Counted from the first letter of the stretch, positions 17,028 to 27,125 are shown. The stretch is DNA of 64,000 bases from Fulvimarina endophytica (GCF_003403015.1 NZ_QURL01000003.1:62001-126000), one strand, 5' to 3'. The notes: a model not told the origin generated them from the letters alone. Numbers and translations: made by a program.

Positions 17028-18128
17028 TCAGATGCCGACCGAGGAGAGCAGGCGCACGAGTTCGGCCTGGCGCGACACGCCGGTCTTGGCGAAGACGGAT
17101 TTCAGCTGGCTGCGCAGGGTGTTCTCGCTCGCCGTTCCGCCCGCCGCCATGGTGCCGATGGTCCGGCCCTCGGCGATGCCCTGCGCGACCCGCGCCTCGG
17201 CCGGTGTCAGGTCGAAAAGAAGATGCAGGAGATCGGCGCTCGGCATGGGGCCCGGGCCCGCATTGGCAGCGCTCACCACCAGGAGATGGGAGGAGAGCGG
17301 CACGAGATCGCGCGCCATCCGCCGCACCGGCACCAGATGGACGACCATTGCCGGCCGGCCCTCGTCCCCGCGCACCGCGATCGAACGCACGCCGTCCGTC
17401 GCCCCGTCTAAAAGCGCAATCTCCAAGAGCCTGTCGGCGCCACCATCGCTGAGGCACAAGCGCCGGGACCGGTCGAGGAAGACCGCCGGCATCAACGCCT
17501 CGAACTGGGCATTGGCCGAGAAGAGCCGGCGCCGGTCGCAGATGACGGCGGCCGCGATGCCGATGCGGCCGAGAAGGCTTGCGGCCGTTTGCGCCTCACT
17601 GAGGGCGAGCCTCGCCGAGATCAGCGCCGCCCGCGACAGGTGCGGACGCAGGGCCTCGAGCCGCGCGCGCTCCCTTTCGCCGAAGGGACCGGCCGCCTCG
17701 CCGCGATCGAAGGTGTAGATCAGATTGCCGCCGTCCGGCAGATGGGCGATCGTCCCGATGCACCATCCGAAGCCGCGCGGGCGCAGGAAGTCGCGATAGA
17801 AGGGCTCGGCGTCGAGCTCGTCATCGGTGAAGAGATCGTGGTCGGTGATGCAGCCGTAGAAGCGGCGCGACAGGTCGAGCGCGCGGGGCGTTCGCGTGTT
17901 CAAGTCGGGACGGCCGAGGGCGACGAATTCGGCCATGAGGTCCGACATGGTCTCGCAGCCGGTCCAGCGCATGGAAGTGGGCGTCACGGAGAACAGGGCA
18001 CCGCCCGCAGCGCAGAGATCGGTCGCGATCTCCTTCAGGATCCGCGGCCATGCCTCGGGCAGAAGCGCGGCCTCGTAGATCCGGTCGATGGTCTGCGGGT
18101 CGTTCACCGGCCCCTCGTCTCTCCTCAT
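17028..18128 (-). CDS. LuxR-type transcriptional regulator
   Basis: 366 residues. The C-terminal 65 residues are a LuxR helix-turn-helix (LTPAEARVAQGIAEGRTIGTMAAG, SENTLRSQLKSVFAKTGVSRQAELVRLL). The N-terminal 290 residues have no clear sensor family, though the repeated LSRAALISARLALSEAQ and ICDRRRLFSANAQFE look like PAS/GAF-type folds seen in similar alphaproteobacterial regulators. It converges on fliI. The flagellar master regulators VisN/VisR are also LuxR-type, but nothing specific identifies this protein as one. GTG at 18107 is an alternative start. Confidence 0.75.
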   Translation of the reverse strand: MRRDEGPVNDPQTIDRIYEAALLPEAWPRILKEIATDLCAAGGALFSVTPTSMRWTGCETMSDLMAEFVALGRPDLNTRTPRALDLSRRFYGCITDHDLFTDDELDAEPFYRDFLRPRGFGWCIGTIAHLPDGGNLIYTFDRGEAAGPFGERERARLEALRPHLSRAALISARLALSEAQTAASLLGRIGIAAAVICDRRRLFSANAQFEALMPAVFLDRSRRLCLSDGGADRLLEIALLDGATDGVRSIAVRGDEGRPAMVVHLVPVRRMARDLVPLSSHLLVVSAANAGPGPMPSADLLHLLFDLTPAEARVAQGIAEGRTIGTMAAGGTASENTLRSQLKSVFAKTGVSRQAELVRLLSSVGI

Positions 18129-18256
18129 GCCCGCCGATCTTCGCCGGCCGGGCGCCTCCCGGTCGCAACCCTATCACATCCTCGTCACGAATCGATGATC
18201 TGCTCGTGAACGAGGCAGCTTCCGGCTTCGCGAGCCGTCGGGGTCGCAACCATTCG

Positions 18257-18301
18257 TTCAGTCCTTACTGAATATATTTTTCGTTCAGTCTTGATTGAAC
18301 G
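18257..18301 (+). promoter_or_regulatory. two operator-like palindromes before the RND efflux operon
   Basis: Box 1 is TTCAGTCCTTACTGAA (18257-18272), a perfect 6-bp inverted repeat with a 4-base spacer. Box 2 is CGTTCAGTCTTGATTGAACG (18282-18301). Both share TTCAGTC and TGAA ends, their centres are 27 bases apart, and they sit 25-70 bases before the regulator ATG in an AT-rich patch. This is the expected layout for autoregulation by the adjacent repressor. Confidence 0.6.
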
Positions 18302-18325
18302 AAGCGCCGGGCGTAGCTATCCGCC

Positions 18326-18862
18326 ATGAACCAGACCCCCGATCCCCGCCACTTCTCGAGCCCCACCGGGGACGACTGCCCGCATCTGCGCTTCATCGAG
18401 CGCATGGGCGATCACATGGAGCTCGAGGGGATGCCGCGCATCGCCGGCCGCCTGTTCGGCCTGTTCCTCGTGGATCCGGGTCCGATCAGCTTTTCCGAGC
18501 TCGCCGAACGGCTGTCGATCAGCCGCGGCTCGATCTCCACCAATACCCGCCTTCTCGAAGGCAAGGGCCTGATCGAGCGCGTCGACGTGCCCGGCGAGCG
18601 GCAGGACTATTTCCGCCTCGCCGACCGACCCTTCGTCAACATGATTCACGGCATCACCGCGCGCATGCGCGAGACCATGGAGACGATCGAGGCCGATTGC
18701 CGCGCGCGAAAGGATGCGGGCGTTGCGCAATCTGCGGAAGCGGCGGGCGAGCCGGTCCCCGGCGGCATGCGCGCCGCCCACGAATTCTTCGCCGAATGCA
18801 TAGGCACCCTCGAAGGTCTGGCCGCGCGCCTTGCGAAACGCGGCGGGGAGGTGAAGCCATGA
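18326..18862 (+). CDS. GbsR/MarR-like transcriptional regulator of the efflux operon
   Basis: 178 residues. The winged helix-turn-helix is at about 30-105: AGRLFGLFLVDPGPISFSELAERL, then LSISRGSISTNTRLLEGKGLIERV, then the wing VPGERQDYFRLAD. This is the GbsR-type MarR fold. A helical C-terminal part (110-175) would dimerise. It shares a 4-base ATGA overlap with the RND adaptor gene, so it belongs to the same operon, and two palindromes lie upstream. Autorepression relieved by a pump substrate is inferred, not shown. Confidence 0.88.
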   Translation: MNQTPDPRHFSSPTGDDCPHLRFIERMGDHMELEGMPRIAGRLFGLFLVDPGPISFSELAERLSISRGSISTNTRLLEGKGLIERVDVPGERQDYFRLADRPFVNMIHGITARMRETMETIEADCRARKDAGVAQSAEAAGEPVPGGMRAAHEFFAECIGTLEGLAARLAKRGGEVKP

Positions 18863-20529
18863 TGGAGCCCGACGCCCATACCCTCATCGCCCGGCACGAA
18901 CGCATCGCAGGCCGCAGGACGGCCAAGGACGACATGACCACCGACCGAACCCCCGCCGATCCGCAGACCCCGCGCAAGGAGCCCCGCTCCAAGGCCGGCT
19001 GGCTCGCCCTTCTCTTCGTCCTCGCCCTCGTCGGCTGGATGGGCTCGGGCTATCTTGCGGAGGAGCCCGCCGCGCCCGTCGCCGAGACGCCGCGCGCAAA
19101 GGCGAGCCAGCCCTTCACGGTGGAGGCGTTCCGGTCGACGGCCAAGCCCGTCGTCCAGTTCGTCTCGGCCGAAGGCCAGGCCCGGCCCGACCGGCAGACC
19201 CCGGTGCGCGCCAAGACCGGCGGCACCATCGAGGAGATCGCCGCGCGCAAGGGCCAGTTCCTGAACGAGGGCGATCTCATCGCCCGCATCGCCCTCGACG
19301 ACCGCAGCGCCCAGATCGCCCAGGCCGAAGCCGAGCTTGCCCGCCGCCAGGGCGATTTCGACCGGGTGTCGGGTCTCGTCGAGCGCGGCTATGCGACGAC
19401 GGCGGAACTCGGGCAGGTGCGCGCCGAACTCGCGGTCGCCGAGGCGAGTCTTGCGACCATCCGCCAGAGCGAGGGGGATACGGCGATCCGCGCGCCGATC
19501 ACCGGAACGCTGGAGAACTTCGATCTCGATCTCGGCGAGTTCATCGCCGCCGCCGCCGAGATCGGCGTCCAGATCGACACCGATCCGCTCACCGTCGAGG
19601 TGCAGGTCGCCCAGCAGAGCATCGGCCAGATCCAGCTCGGACAGAAGGCCCAGGTGAACTTCATCACCGGCGTCAGCCGCGAGGGCGAGGTCACCTATGT
19701 GGCGACCAATGCCAGCGCCTCGACGCGCACCTTCCCCGTCGAGATCACCATTCCCAATCCCGATCGCGAGATTCCGGCGGGCATCTCCGCGCAGGTACGC
19801 ATCCCCGTCGGCGAGACGCCGGCCCACTTCCTGTCCGCCGCCATCCTCGCCCTCGGGCCGAACGGCGAGCTCGGCATCAAGGCCGTCGACGACCAGTCCA
19901 GGGTCAAGTTCTATCCGGCCGAACTCGTGCGCGCCGAGACCGACGGCATCTGGGTCACCGGCCTGCCCGAGAGCCTCAGCATCATCTCCGTCGGCCAGGG
20001 CTTCGTCTCCGATGGCGAGCCGGTCAACGCCAAGGCCCCGTCCAAGGACGATCCGATCGTCGAGACCCCGGCCGACGCGCCGGCCGAACCCGCGCTGCCC
20101 GGTATCGCCGAGGCCTCAACGCAAGAGGGCACGGACGCAAACGCGGACGCGGGCGCAACCACGGGCGCGACCACGGGCGTGAGTGCCGAGGCGGGCGATC
20201 CGTCCGCCGATCCGCGCATCGCCGCGCTCGCCACCGAAGCTGCGCAAGGCGCCGCCATCTCCCTGCCCGAGGCCGCCGCCCTCGCAAGCCGGCTTCAGGA
20301 GGGCGCAGCGCCCGAGCCCGATCTCGTGCGCATGGCCCAGGAGGTTCTGAACCGGCTCGGCTACGAGGCAGGGCCCGCCGACGGGCGCCTCGGCGAGGCG
20401 ACCCGCACCGCCATCCGCGCCTTTCAGGCCGATTACGGGCTGGAGACCACCGGCGATCTCGGCGAGGCCTTCGCCGGCGCGCTCACCCGCGCCCTCGGAT
20501 CCCAGACTGGCGGGGGAGACGCACGATGA
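18859..20529 (+). CDS. RND efflux periplasmic adaptor with C-terminal peptidoglycan-binding domain
   Basis: 556 residues from the ATG at 18859, which overlaps the regulator stop and follows a GGGGAGG site; ATG at 18934 is a shorter alternative. A membrane anchor (about 46-65) precedes a HlyD/AcrA-type adaptor: lipoyl-like half (TPVRAKTGGTIEEIAARKGQFLNEGDLIARI), a short hairpin rich in E, Q and A, the second lipoyl half (DTAIRAPITGTLENFDLDLGEFI), and beta-barrel segments. After a low-complexity A/T/G linker (about 375-470), residues 486-556 match a PG_binding_1 domain (AQEVLNRLGYEAGPADGRLGEATRTAIRAFQADYGL). Such adaptors normally lack this domain. The RND pump follows with a 4-base overlap. 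Confidence 0.9.
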   Translation: MMEPDAHTLIARHERIAGRRTAKDDMTTDRTPADPQTPRKEPRSKAGWLALLFVLALVGWMGSGYLAEEPAAPVAETPRAKASQPFTVEAFRSTAKPVVQFVSAEGQARPDRQTPVRAKTGGTIEEIAARKGQFLNEGDLIARIALDDRSAQIAQAEAELARRQGDFDRVSGLVERGYATTAELGQVRAELAVAEASLATIRQSEGDTAIRAPITGTLENFDLDLGEFIAAAAEIGVQIDTDPLTVEVQVAQQSIGQIQLGQKAQVNFITGVSREGEVTYVATNASASTRTFPVEITIPNPDREIPAGISAQVRIPVGETPAHFLSAAILALGPNGELGIKAVDDQSRVKFYPAELVRAETDGIWVTGLPESLSIISVGQGFVSDGEPVNAKAPSKDDPIVETPADAPAEPALPGIAEASTQEGTDANADAGATTGATTGVSAEAGDPSADPRIAALATEAAQGAAISLPEAAALASRLQEGAAPEPDLVRMAQEVLNRLGYEAGPADGRLGEATRTAIRAFQADYGLETTGDLGEAFAGALTRALGSQTGGGDAR

Positions 20530-23500
20530 ACGCCCTGATCGACGCCGCCTTCGAGCGCTCGCGCACCGTCCTTCTGTTCCTCGCGCTGATCATCATCGCC
20601 GGCGTGGTCGGCTATCAGCAGATCCCGAAGGAGTCCCAGCCCGACATCCCGATCCCGGTGATGTACGTCTCGACGGTCCTCGAAGGCATCTCGCCCGAGG
20701 ACGCCGAGCGCCTGCTCGTGCGCCCGCTTGAGACCGAGCTCTCCTCCCTGTCCGGTCTCGACGAGATCGAGGGCCATGCCTATGAGGGCTTCGCCTCGGT
20801 GCAGCTCACCTTCGAGGCCGGCTTCGACGCCGCCGAGGCCCTGACCGACGTCAAGGACGGGGTCGACCGGGCCAAGCCGAACCTTCCGGCCGAGGCCGAA
20901 GAGCCGGTCGTCAACGAGGTCAACACCTCGCTCTTCCCGATCGTCACCATCGTCCTGTCGGGCCCGGTGCCCGAGCGCACCCTCGTCGAGATGGCGAGCG
21001 AATTGCAGGACGACCTGGAATCGGCGCCCGGCGTCCTCGAAGTCGATATCGGCGGCGATCGCGAGGAGCTGATGGAGGTCCTCATCGACCCGACGGTCTT
21101 CGAGACCTACGACCTCTCCTTCGACGCCCTCGTCAACCAGATCAGCCGCAACAACCGCCTCATCGCCGCCGGCGCCATCGATACGGGCGCGGGCCGCATC
21201 GTCCTCAAGGTGCCCGGTCTCGTCGAGGACGTGAACGACGTCCTCGACATGCCGATCAAGGTGGACGGCGACACCGTCCTCACCTTCAAGGACGTGGCGA
21301 TCGCCCGGCGCACCTTCCAGGACCCGGAGGGCTTCGCGCGCATCGACGGCCAGCCCTCGCTGGCGCTCGAGGTCAAGAAGCGCTCGGGCTCCAACATCAT
21401 CGAGACGGTGGACGCGGCCCGCGCGGTCGTCGCGCGCCATCAGGAAACCTGGCCGGACACGGTGCAGGTGCAGTTCCTGCAGGACGAGTCCGAGCAGGTC
21501 GTCTCGATGCTGACCGATCTCGAAAACAACGTCATCTCGGCGATCGTCCTCGTGATGATCGTCATCGTCGCCGCCCTCGGGCTTCGAACCTCCATCCTCG
21601 TCGGCCTGTCGATCCCCGGCTCCTTCCTCGCCGGCATCGCGATCCTTTGGATGGCGGGCTTCACGATGAACATCATCGTCCTGTTCTCGCTCATCCTCGT
21701 CGTCGGCATGCTGGTCGACGGCGCGATCGTGACGACCGAGCTCGCCGATCGGCGCCTTCTCGAAGGGGCGAGCGCGCGCGATGCCTATCGCCACGCGGCC
21801 AAGCGCATGGCCTGGCCGATCATCGCCTCCACCGTCACCACTCTCGCCGTCTTCCTGCCGCTCCTGTTCTGGCCGGGCATCGTCGGCGAGTTCATGAAGT
21901 TCCTGCCGCTCACCGTGATCATCACGCTGACCGCCTCGCTCTTCATGGCGCTGATCTTCATTCCCGTGCTCGGCGGCGTCATCGGCAAGGCCCAGCCCAT
22001 GGCGGCCAAGCAGCGCGCCGAACTGGAGGCGGCCGAGACCGGCGACCTGTCGACCATCGGCGGGGCGACCGGGCTGTATCTGAGGGTCCTCAACGCCGCC
22101 GTCAAAGGCCCGTTCGCCACCCTCGTCATCGCCATCTCGATCCTGATCGGCGCCTTCTACGGCTACGCCCAGTTCGGACGCGGCGTCGAGTTCTTCCCCT
22201 CGATCGAGCCCGAATTCGCGCAGGTCCAGGTCCGCGCCCGAGACAACTTCTCGATCTTCGAGAAGGATGCCCTGGTGCGCCGAGTGGAGAACCGCCTCCT
22301 CGACCTCGACGAGGTGAAGAGCGTCTATGCCCGAACTTTAAGCGAGGGAACCGCGCGCCAGCTCGGCTCCGACGTCATCGGCACGATCCAGCTCGAACTC
22401 GACGAGTGGAACGAGCGGCGCCGCGCGACCGAGATCTTCGAGGAGGTGCGCGGCCTCACCGCCGACATTCCCGGCATCACCATCCAGGTGCAGCAGGAGG
22501 AGAACGGCCCCTCCTCCGGCAAGCCCATCAACGTGAAGCTCTCCGGCGGCGACCTCGCCTCGCTCGGCGATGCGGTCGCCATGGTGCGCAGCGCCATGGA
22601 CGAGATCGGCGGCTATACCAACGTCTCCGACACCCGCCCGCTTCCCGGCGTCGAATGGCGCCTGTCGGTGAACCGGGAGGAGGCCGCGCGCTACGGCGCC
22701 GACGTCTCGCTTCTCGGCCAGGCGGTGCAGCTTCTCACCCGCGGCATCGAGGTGTCGGACTACAGGCCCGAAAACGCCAGCGGCGACGGCGAGGTGCCGA
22801 TCCGCGTGCGCTTCCCGGCGGGCGACCGCACGCTGGAGCGGCTGGAGGACCTGCGCATCCCCACGAGCCAGGGCCTCGTGCCGATCCGCAACTTCGTCTC
22901 CTTCCAGCCTTCCCCCAAGGTCGGCACCATCACCCGCATCGACCAGAGCCGGGTGATGTCGATCGAGGCGGACGCGGCGGAAGGCCTCCTCGTCGACGAT
23001 CAGGTCCAGAAGCTCACCCGGGCACTGGAGACCATGGACCTGCCGGCGGGCGTCGAATACTCCTTCGGCGGCGAGGCGGAGGATCAGGCGGAGGCCGCGA
23101 ACTTCCTCGGCGGCGCCTTCGCGGTGGCCCTCTCCCTGATGTTCATCGTCCTCGTCACCCAGTTCAACTCGATCTACCAGGCCTTCCTCGTCATGAGCGC
23201 CATCGTCTTCTCGACGGCGGGCGTGTTCTACGGGCTTCTCGTCACGGGCCGGCCCTTCGGCATCGTCATGGGCGGCATCGGCGTCATCGCGCTGGCGGGC
23301 ATCGTGGTGAACAACAACATCGTCTTGATCGACACCTATAACGACCTCAGGAAACAGGGTCAGCCGGTGCTGGAAGCCCTGTTGCGCACCGGCGCCCAGC
23401 GCCTGCGCCCGGTCTTCCTCACCTCGATCACCACGGTCCTCGGCCTCGTTCCCATGGTGATGGGCGCGAATGTGGACTTCCTCAACCGCTCGATCGAGTT

Positions 23501-23732
23501 CGGCGCGCCCTCCACCCAGTGGTGGACCGAACTGTCGGCGGCGATCGCCGGCGGTCTCACCTTCGCGACCATCCTCACGCTGATCCTGACGCCGGCCCTC
23601 CTGATGCTCGGCGAGAGCGTCATCGCCTTCGTCCGGCGCCGGCGCGGCATCAACGAGCCGAGCCCGCGCCTCGGCGACCCGCTGGGGCGGCAGAGGCGCA
23701 AGGGCGGCGGGGACGCGGTTCCGGCCGAATAG
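20526..23732 (+). CDS. RND-family efflux pump, inner-membrane subunit
   Basis: 1068 residues, about the usual length. The first membrane helix is at about 13-30. The porter domain starts with QIPKESQPDIPIPVMYVSTVLEGISPEDAERLLVRPLE. Membrane blocks lie near 335-490 and 860-1040, with the functional charged residues of helix 4 in LVVGMLVDGAIVTTE. The twofold repeat of the family is clear (GGIGVIALAGIVVNNNIVLIDTYNDL). It exports drugs, metals or other compounds using the proton gradient. No outer-membrane TolC-like partner is encoded nearby. The substrate is unknown. Confidence 0.93.
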   Translation: MNALIDAAFERSRTVLLFLALIIIAGVVGYQQIPKESQPDIPIPVMYVSTVLEGISPEDAERLLVRPLETELSSLSGLDEIEGHAYEGFASVQLTFEAGFDAAEALTDVKDGVDRAKPNLPAEAEEPVVNEVNTSLFPIVTIVLSGPVPERTLVEMASELQDDLESAPGVLEVDIGGDREELMEVLIDPTVFETYDLSFDALVNQISRNNRLIAAGAIDTGAGRIVLKVPGLVEDVNDVLDMPIKVDGDTVLTFKDVAIARRTFQDPEGFARIDGQPSLALEVKKRSGSNIIETVDAARAVVARHQETWPDTVQVQFLQDESEQVVSMLTDLENNVISAIVLVMIVIVAALGLRTSILVGLSIPGSFLAGIAILWMAGFTMNIIVLFSLILVVGMLVDGAIVTTELADRRLLEGASARDAYRHAAKRMAWPIIASTVTTLAVFLPLLFWPGIVGEFMKFLPLTVIITLTASLFMALIFIPVLGGVIGKAQPMAAKQRAELEAAETGDLSTIGGATGLYLRVLNAAVKGPFATLVIAISILIGAFYGYAQFGRGVEFFPSIEPEFAQVQVRARDNFSIFEKDALVRRVENRLLDLDEVKSVYARTLSEGTARQLGSDVIGTIQLELDEWNERRRATEIFEEVRGLTADIPGITIQVQQEENGPSSGKPINVKLSGGDLASLGDAVAMVRSAMDEIGGYTNVSDTRPLPGVEWRLSVNREEAARYGADVSLLGQAVQLLTRGIEVSDYRPENASGDGEVPIRVRFPAGDRTLERLEDLRIPTSQGLVPIRNFVSFQPSPKVGTITRIDQSRVMSIEADAAEGLLVDDQVQKLTRALETMDLPAGVEYSFGGEAEDQAEAANFLGGAFAVALSLMFIVLVTQFNSIYQAFLVMSAIVFSTAGVFYGLLVTGRPFGIVMGGIGVIALAGIVVNNNIVLIDTYNDLRKQGQPVLEALLRTGAQRLRPVFLTSITTVLGLVPMVMGANVDFLNRSIEFGAPSTQWWTELSAAIAGGLTFATILTLILTPALLMLGESVIAFVRRRRGINEPSPRLGDPLGRQRRKGGGDAVPAE

Positions 23733-23760
23733 AGCCCGGCCGGGTCCCGGCACAGCCATC

Positions 23761-23790
23761 GAAAAAGGCCGCTTTCGGGCGGCCTTTTTC
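23761..23790. terminator. bidirectional rho-independent terminator
   Basis: A perfect 12-bp inverted repeat (GAAAAAGGCCGC at 23761-23772 and GCGGCCTTTTTC at 23779-23790, 6-base loop) has T runs on both strands. It separates the converging RND operon and SDR-queG pair and should stop both transcripts. Confidence 0.9.
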
Positions 23791-23822
23791 ATGTCCCGGG
23801 ACTGTCGGCCGAACGGCCCGCC

Positions 23823-24731
23823 TCAGCCGTCCCGGCCCTCGGGCCTCATCGCCTCCAGCGCCTCGCGATAGGTCGGATAGCGGAAGGCATAGCCCTCGGC
23901 CTTGATCTTCGCATTGGAGACGCGCTTGTTCTCGCCGTAGAAGGAGCGCGCCATGGGCGAGAGATCGGCCTCCTCGAAGCGCGTCTCGGGCGGCGGCTCC
24001 ACCCCCATCAGCCGGGCGGCATGGGTGACGACGTCCTGGGGCGGGGCCGGCTCGTCGTCGGTCACGTTGTAGATCCCGTCGCAGCGCCGTTCGGCGAGAA
24101 GCTCGAGACTGCCCGCGATATCGGCCACATGGATGCGGTTGAACACCTGGCCGGGCTTGATCAGCCGCTTGGCCTTGCCCGTTCTCAAGCTCTCGAAGGC
24201 GTTTCGGCCCGGCCCGTAGATGCCGGAAAGCCGCAGGATCGAGAGCGGTACGCCGCGCCGGGCGGCAAGCTCGCGCCAGCCGTCCTCCGCCGAAACCCGC
24301 GCTTTCGAGCGGGCCGATTGCGGCGCGGTCGGCGTCTCCTCGTCGATCCAGGCCCCGTCATGGTCGCCATAGACGCCGACCGTGGAGAGATAGCCGATCC
24401 ATTCGAGGTGTGGGGCCTCGTTGAGCAGCGTCTCGCCGAAGAGTTTCAGCACCGGATCGCCGTCCGGCGCGTTCGCCCCGCCGACCCGCGCCTCGGGCGG
24501 GGCCGCGTGGCCGGGTGGCACAGAGACGAGAAGATGGGTCGCCCCACCGAGCACCCGCGCGACTTCGGGCGAAAAGCGCTCCCCGTCGAAGACGAGGGCC
24601 GGCAGCCCGGACGCAGCCAGCGCCTCGGCCTTCTCCGAACTGCGAACGGTGACGCCGACGACGTCCTCGCGCTTCACCCGGTCCACATAGGCGGAGGCCG
24701 AATAGCCGTTTCCGAAGACGAAGAGCCTCAT
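23823..24731 (-). CDS. NAD-dependent epimerase/dehydratase-like SDR protein
   Basis: 302 residues. A divergent Rossmann start ([14 protein letters not shown]), [19 protein letters not shown] and [15 protein letters not shown] are marks of extended SDR proteins of the YeeZ type. The usual YxxxK pair is not evident, and the catalytic activity is unknown. The C-terminus has [17 protein letters not shown] and the family's terminal [10 protein letters not shown]. It shares a 4-base overlap with queG upstream, so the two are co-transcribed. Confidence 0.8.
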   Translation of the reverse strand: MRLFVFGNGYSASAYVDRVKREDVVGVTVRSSEKAEALAASGLPALVFDGERFSPEVARVLGGATHLLVSVPPGHAAPPEARVGGANAPDGDPVLKLFGETLLNEAPHLEWIGYLSTVGVYGDHDGAWIDEETPTAPQSARSKARVSAEDGWRELAARRGVPLSILRLSGIYGPGRNAFESLRTGKAKRLIKPGQVFNRIHVADIAGSLELLAERRCDGIYNVTDDEPAPPQDVVTHAARLMGVEPPPETRFEEADLSPMARSFYGENKRVSNAKIKAEGYAFRYPTYREALEAMRPEGRDG

Positions 24732-25963
24732 CTCCGCTCTCCCCTATCCGTCGGCGTTCCCGTCGGGGCCTGCCCGCCCGTGCCTCTCTCCGTCATCGCC
24801 GCCTGCCATTCCTCGATCACCATCTCGTCGGTCTCGCTATCTCGCGCAGGCCCGGCCTCGCGCAAGAGGTCGGCATCGGACGTAAGCTGCGCGAAGGCCC
24901 AGACCGCCATCGCCCGCACCAGCGCTTCGCCATCGCCGAGAAGCGTGCGGATCTGGGGCAGGAAGGCCCGGTCGCCGGAATTGCCCGCCGCGATCAGGCA
25001 GTTCGAGACGAACTTGCCCCGCCCGATCCGCTTGATCGGCGAGCCGGAGAACAGGGCGCGGAAGGCCTTGTCGTCGAGGGCGAGAAGATCGTCGAGGCGC
25101 GGCGCCTTCAGATCCTCGCGGGCGATCAGCTTGGCCTCGCGCGCCGCCTCAGCGAACTTGTTCCAGGGGCAGACCGCCAGGCAGTCGTCGCAGCCATAGA
25201 TGCGATTGCCCATCTTCGCGCGAAGAGAGCGCGGAATCACCCGCTTGGTCTCGATGGTGAGATAGGAGATGCAGGCCCGCGCATCGAGCTGATATGGCGC
25301 GGGAAAGGCGTTCGTCGGACAGATGTCGAGGCAGGCGGTGCAGGAGCCGCAGCGATCCGTCGCCGGTTCGTCATGGGGCAGGTCGAGGGTCGTGAAGATC
25401 GAGCCGAGAAACAGCCAGGAGCCGAAATCGCGCGACAACAGATTGGTGTGCTTGCCCTGCCAGCCGAGCCCGGCAAGCGCGCCCAGCGGCTTTTCCATCA
25501 CCGGCGCGGTGTCGACGAAGACCTTCGCGTCATGGGCGCCGAGCCCCTCGCGCCACGCCTCGGCGATCAGCCGGCTCGCCAGTTCCTTCAGCTTTCCCTT
25601 GATGACGTCGTGATAGTCCCGATGGCGGGCATAGACGGAGATCGCCCCCCGGTCCGCCCGCTCGAGGATCGCGAGCGGGTCCTCGCCCGGCCCGTAATTC
25701 ATGGCGAGAACCAGGATCGAGCGCACGTCCGGCCACAGCGCTTTTGCCGAGCGCCGGCGCTCGAGCGTCTCCGGCATCCAGCCCATGGTGCCGTGCCGGC
25801 CTTCTGCCACGAAGGTCTTAAGCCGTCCCCCCGCCACCCCGTCGCCGGTTCCCGGCGCGATGCCGAAGCCTGAGAAGCCGAGCCGTTCGGCGCCCTCGGC
25901 CAGATGCCGCTTTAGGCGCGCGCCCACCTGAGGGCTCGGCTGGGCCGTGGCCAAACCGTTCAC
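24728..25963 (-). CDS. queG: epoxyqueuosine reductase QueG
   Basis: 411 residues. QueG is a cobalamin- and Fe-S-dependent enzyme for the last step of queuosine tRNA modification. It has [11 protein letters not shown] and [26 protein letters not shown] segments, with two 4Fe-4S sites: [16 protein letters not shown] and [13 protein letters not shown]. The GTG at 25963 is chosen as start, since it follows a GGGAG site at 7 bases; a TTG at 25954 is an alternative. The SDR gene follows with a 4-base overlap. The C-terminal 30 residues are proline/threonine-rich and not conserved. Confidence 0.93.
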   Translation of the reverse strand: MNGLATAQPSPQVGARLKRHLAEGAERLGFSGFGIAPGTGDGVAGGRLKTFVAEGRHGTMGWMPETLERRRSAKALWPDVRSILVLAMNYGPGEDPLAILERADRGAISVYARHRDYHDVIKGKLKELASRLIAEAWREGLGAHDAKVFVDTAPVMEKPLGALAGLGWQGKHTNLLSRDFGSWLFLGSIFTTLDLPHDEPATDRCGSCTACLDICPTNAFPAPYQLDARACISYLTIETKRVIPRSLRAKMGNRIYGCDDCLAVCPWNKFAEAAREAKLIAREDLKAPRLDDLLALDDKAFRALFSGSPIKRIGRGKFVSNCLIAAGNSGDRAFLPQIRTLLGDGEALVRAMAVWAFAQLTSDADLLREAGPARDSETDEMVIEEWQAAMTERGTGGQAPTGTPTDRGERR

Positions 25964-26223
25964 CGTTTCGCTCCCAATGGCCGGAGAGACTTCGAAACCC
26001 CGCCTTTTCCCATGTATTTCCGGCTCCTGACGCACCGTTTGCGTCTTCGTCCTTCGTTCAGATCTTCGAAATTGGATTGGACGATCATCGATGAACAATC
26101 CGTGAGCGGTTTTGCACTTGAGAAGAGCGTCCAGGATTTGAATACTAAGGGCCGGATCGGGGTGTCCACGTCCCATCGCCCCGAACATCCGTCTTCAATT
26201 GCCTGTCCCATGGAGCCCACCTC

Positions 26224-26826
26224 ATGCGCAATCTTCTTCTCGGCGCCGCGACCGCCCTTCTCCTCACCGGTGCCGCCAGCGCCCAGACGATCGACGTTCC
26301 CGCCGGAACCTATGTGAACGATCCCAACCACACCAATGTCCTGTGGAAGCTCAGCCATTTCGGCCTCTCCACCTATATCGGCCGCTTCGACACGATGAGC
26401 GCCACGCTCGAACTGGACCCCGAGAACCCGGCCCAGTCCAGCCTCACGGCGACCGTCGACCCGGCCTCGGTCAGCGTCAACTTCGAGGGCGACAAGAGCT
26501 TTGCCGAAGAGATCCAGAGCGACATGTTCCTCAACGCGGCCGAGTTCCCGGAGGCCAAGTTCGTCTCCAAGTCGATCGAGCTGACCGGCGAGAACACCGG
26601 CCGCGTAACGGGCGACCTCACGCTGCACGGCCAGACCCATGAAGAGGTCATGGACGTGACCCTGAACGCCGCGCTCAACCCGCATCCGATGACCCAGAAC
26701 CCGGCGGTGGGCTTCTCCGGCGAGATGACCATCGATCGCACGAAATACGGCATCGACCAGCTCGCAGGGCCCGTCGGCGCCGAGGTCACCCTCGAGATCG
26801 AGGCCGAGTTCGTTCCCCAGTCCTGA
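26224..26826 (+). CDS. YceI-family periplasmic protein
   Basis: 200 residues. A Sec signal peptide (1-20, ending ASAQ) is followed by a YceI lipocalin-like beta-barrel that binds isoprenoid-type lipids. Visible marks include YVNDPNHTNVLWKLSHFGLSTYIGRF, FEGDKSFAEEIQSDMFLNAAEFPEAKFVSKSIEL and TGDLTLHGQTHEEV. The next gene is a cytochrome b561 protein that ends in a second YceI domain. Confidence 0.92.
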   Translation: MRNLLLGAATALLLTGAASAQTIDVPAGTYVNDPNHTNVLWKLSHFGLSTYIGRFDTMSATLELDPENPAQSSLTATVDPASVSVNFEGDKSFAEEIQSDMFLNAAEFPEAKFVSKSIELTGENTGRVTGDLTLHGQTHEEVMDVTLNAALNPHPMTQNPAVGFSGEMTIDRTKYGIDQLAGPVGAEVTLEIEAEFVPQS

Positions 26827-27125
26827 TCGGCGCCTTTCGCGCAGATCGCCAAGCCCTTCCCCCGCGCGGCCCGCTCGCCGCGCGGGGGAGACCCAATCCC
26901 GGCGCCCGGCCCGCATCCCGTCATGCCCCGCATGACCCGCGTGACCCCGAAGCGCCCGCGCCGCACCGGCAGCCCCCGCACGATCCGGCGATGCCCCGCG
27001 ATGGCCCCGGCGCAGATCCCGTGCCGAAACATCCGCCCGGCCCTCGCATGGGAGCGTCCCGGGCCTCCCGCCACCCTTTCCGCTCCCAGTCCCCATACCC
27101 GAAACCAGACGACGAGGCCGTTCCG

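Noticed and set aside
17028..18128. Naming the LuxR-type protein VisN or VisR
   Set aside because: Those come as a pair with a recognisable autoinducer-like domain; this is a single gene with an undefined N-terminus.
25964..26223. A promoter for the YceI gene from TTGCAC at 26112-26117
   Set aside because: The matching -10 element would be GATTTG, too weak to call.
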